This document shows positions 63,456 through 64,000 of a stretch of DNA of 64,000 nucleotides, piece after piece. A program made the translations under genes and the position numbers. The stretch covers positions 11,543,339 to 11,607,338 of the forward strand of contig OZ038498.1 of the NCBI GenBank assembly GCA_964036315.1, in the 5' to 3' direction. Under the pieces are notes generated by a model. The model was not told the DNA's origin. It made no database searches and was given only the letters and a program-made list of their open reading frames with translations. Source of the stretch: Acanthosepion esculentum (lineage: Eukaryota; Mollusca; Cephalopoda; Sepiida; Sepiidae). Within the stretch, counting starts at the first letter, position 1, and each line of letters opens with the position of its first letter.

Positions 63456-64000
63456 AAAAATTGCTTAGACGAGGATCTTAGTCATTGCTTTCGCCACAAA
63501 GTTTTTTTTGGTTTCGATAATTTTCGCCACTACCACAACCAAATATTTTTAAATATCTTCCGATGATAACAGATTCTGTTCGAAAAATAACGAAAGTGAT
63601 ATATACCTGAGGAAGGCGGAAGAAAGCATCGTCCGAAAGTAAGTAATCTAAAACGTTTCAAAAGCTTCTTGCAACATGTTTTTAGAGCTTTCTAAACAAT
63701 CTGAAAATTTTTCCGTTCTCAAATATCCCCAACAGTAAGAATGGAACACTGGTAAGAATGGAATAATGGTAATATCTTATAAGAACTGTTTAAAACGTTA
63801 AGATCAAAACAACAAAGATGAGGAGACTAATTCAAAACAGCTCATACTATAATTAAAAGTACATTTCAATTATTATTGTTATTATAATTGCGGGTGTAAA
63901 TATTACATCGAAATTCATCGAAATTCATTTAGGGTATCCTGTTATTTCATGATGTTTTTAGGGGTTTGGATATAAAATTTGTAATTTCAGAGGAGCTGGC
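63456..64000. other. No recognisable feature
   Basis: AT-rich. CCTGAGGAAGGCGGAAGAAA near 63608 is a hairpin-like string seen near the ends of some retroelements, not assigned. Confidence 0.4.

Overview
The window looks like gene-poor, repeat-dense DNA from a metazoan nuclear genome, most probably a coleoid cephalopod (octopus-like). This is an inference from the mix seen: very many (TA)n, (CA)n, (GATA)n and (AAT)n microsatellites, several tRNA-derived SINEs, degraded non-LTR retrotransposons, and Tc1/mariner and hAT relics. There is no prokaryotic gene organisation, no CRISPR array and no intact host gene. Almost every long open frame is either a simple-repeat artefact or a transposon fragment.

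Layout. 0-16 kb: T-rich tandem array, SINEs, triplet microsatellites, a 2.65-kb satellite of 30-bp units (4986-7640), a perfect 55-bp-arm palindrome (8756-8888), a Tc1 MITE, and mariner/Tc1 relics. 16-30 kb: SINEs (one carrying a 5S rRNA-like head), two Tc1 derivatives that share one deletion, a mariner relic, and microsatellites. 30-34 kb: a minisatellite, and an inverted repeat whose arms are tandem arrays (32299-32531). 34.5-40.9 kb: the largest unit, a broken L1/Tx1-type LINE with a T-rich hairpin-studded leader, ORF1 with a CCHC knuckle, and ORF2 (endonuclease, reverse transcriptase, terminal zinc motif). 41-53 kb: AT-rich DNA, two weak host-exon candidates on the minus strand (42364-42658 and 50108-50247), LINE fragments, and many copies of one SINE-like family (here RepM). 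53-64 kb: a Tc1 relic, a hAT element with a perfect 8-bp target duplication, further LINE 3' ends, a 955-bp GATA array, and a 500-bp TTTC tract.

Main observation. A dispersed element that abuts (TA)n repeats carries what reads as a hammerhead self-cleaving ribozyme. It has the CUGANGA box, a stem II hairpin, GAAA, a minimal stem III and a GUC cleavage site, flanked by a stem I with an internal loop. Intact cores are at 191-250 (minus), 13234-13287 (plus) and 15376-15420 (plus). The second uses a different stem II sequence with the same fold. Decayed relatives lie at 12719, 24076, 27195 and 32755. Other notable structures are the composite 5S-tRNA SINE, the mirrored tandem-arm inverted repeat, the higher-order satellite, and the recurring 107-bp tandem tail of RepM.

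All family names rest on motifs read by eye; no database search was possible. RepA, RepM, SINE-A, SINE-B, SINE-C and SINE-D are local labels for families that recur inside this window.
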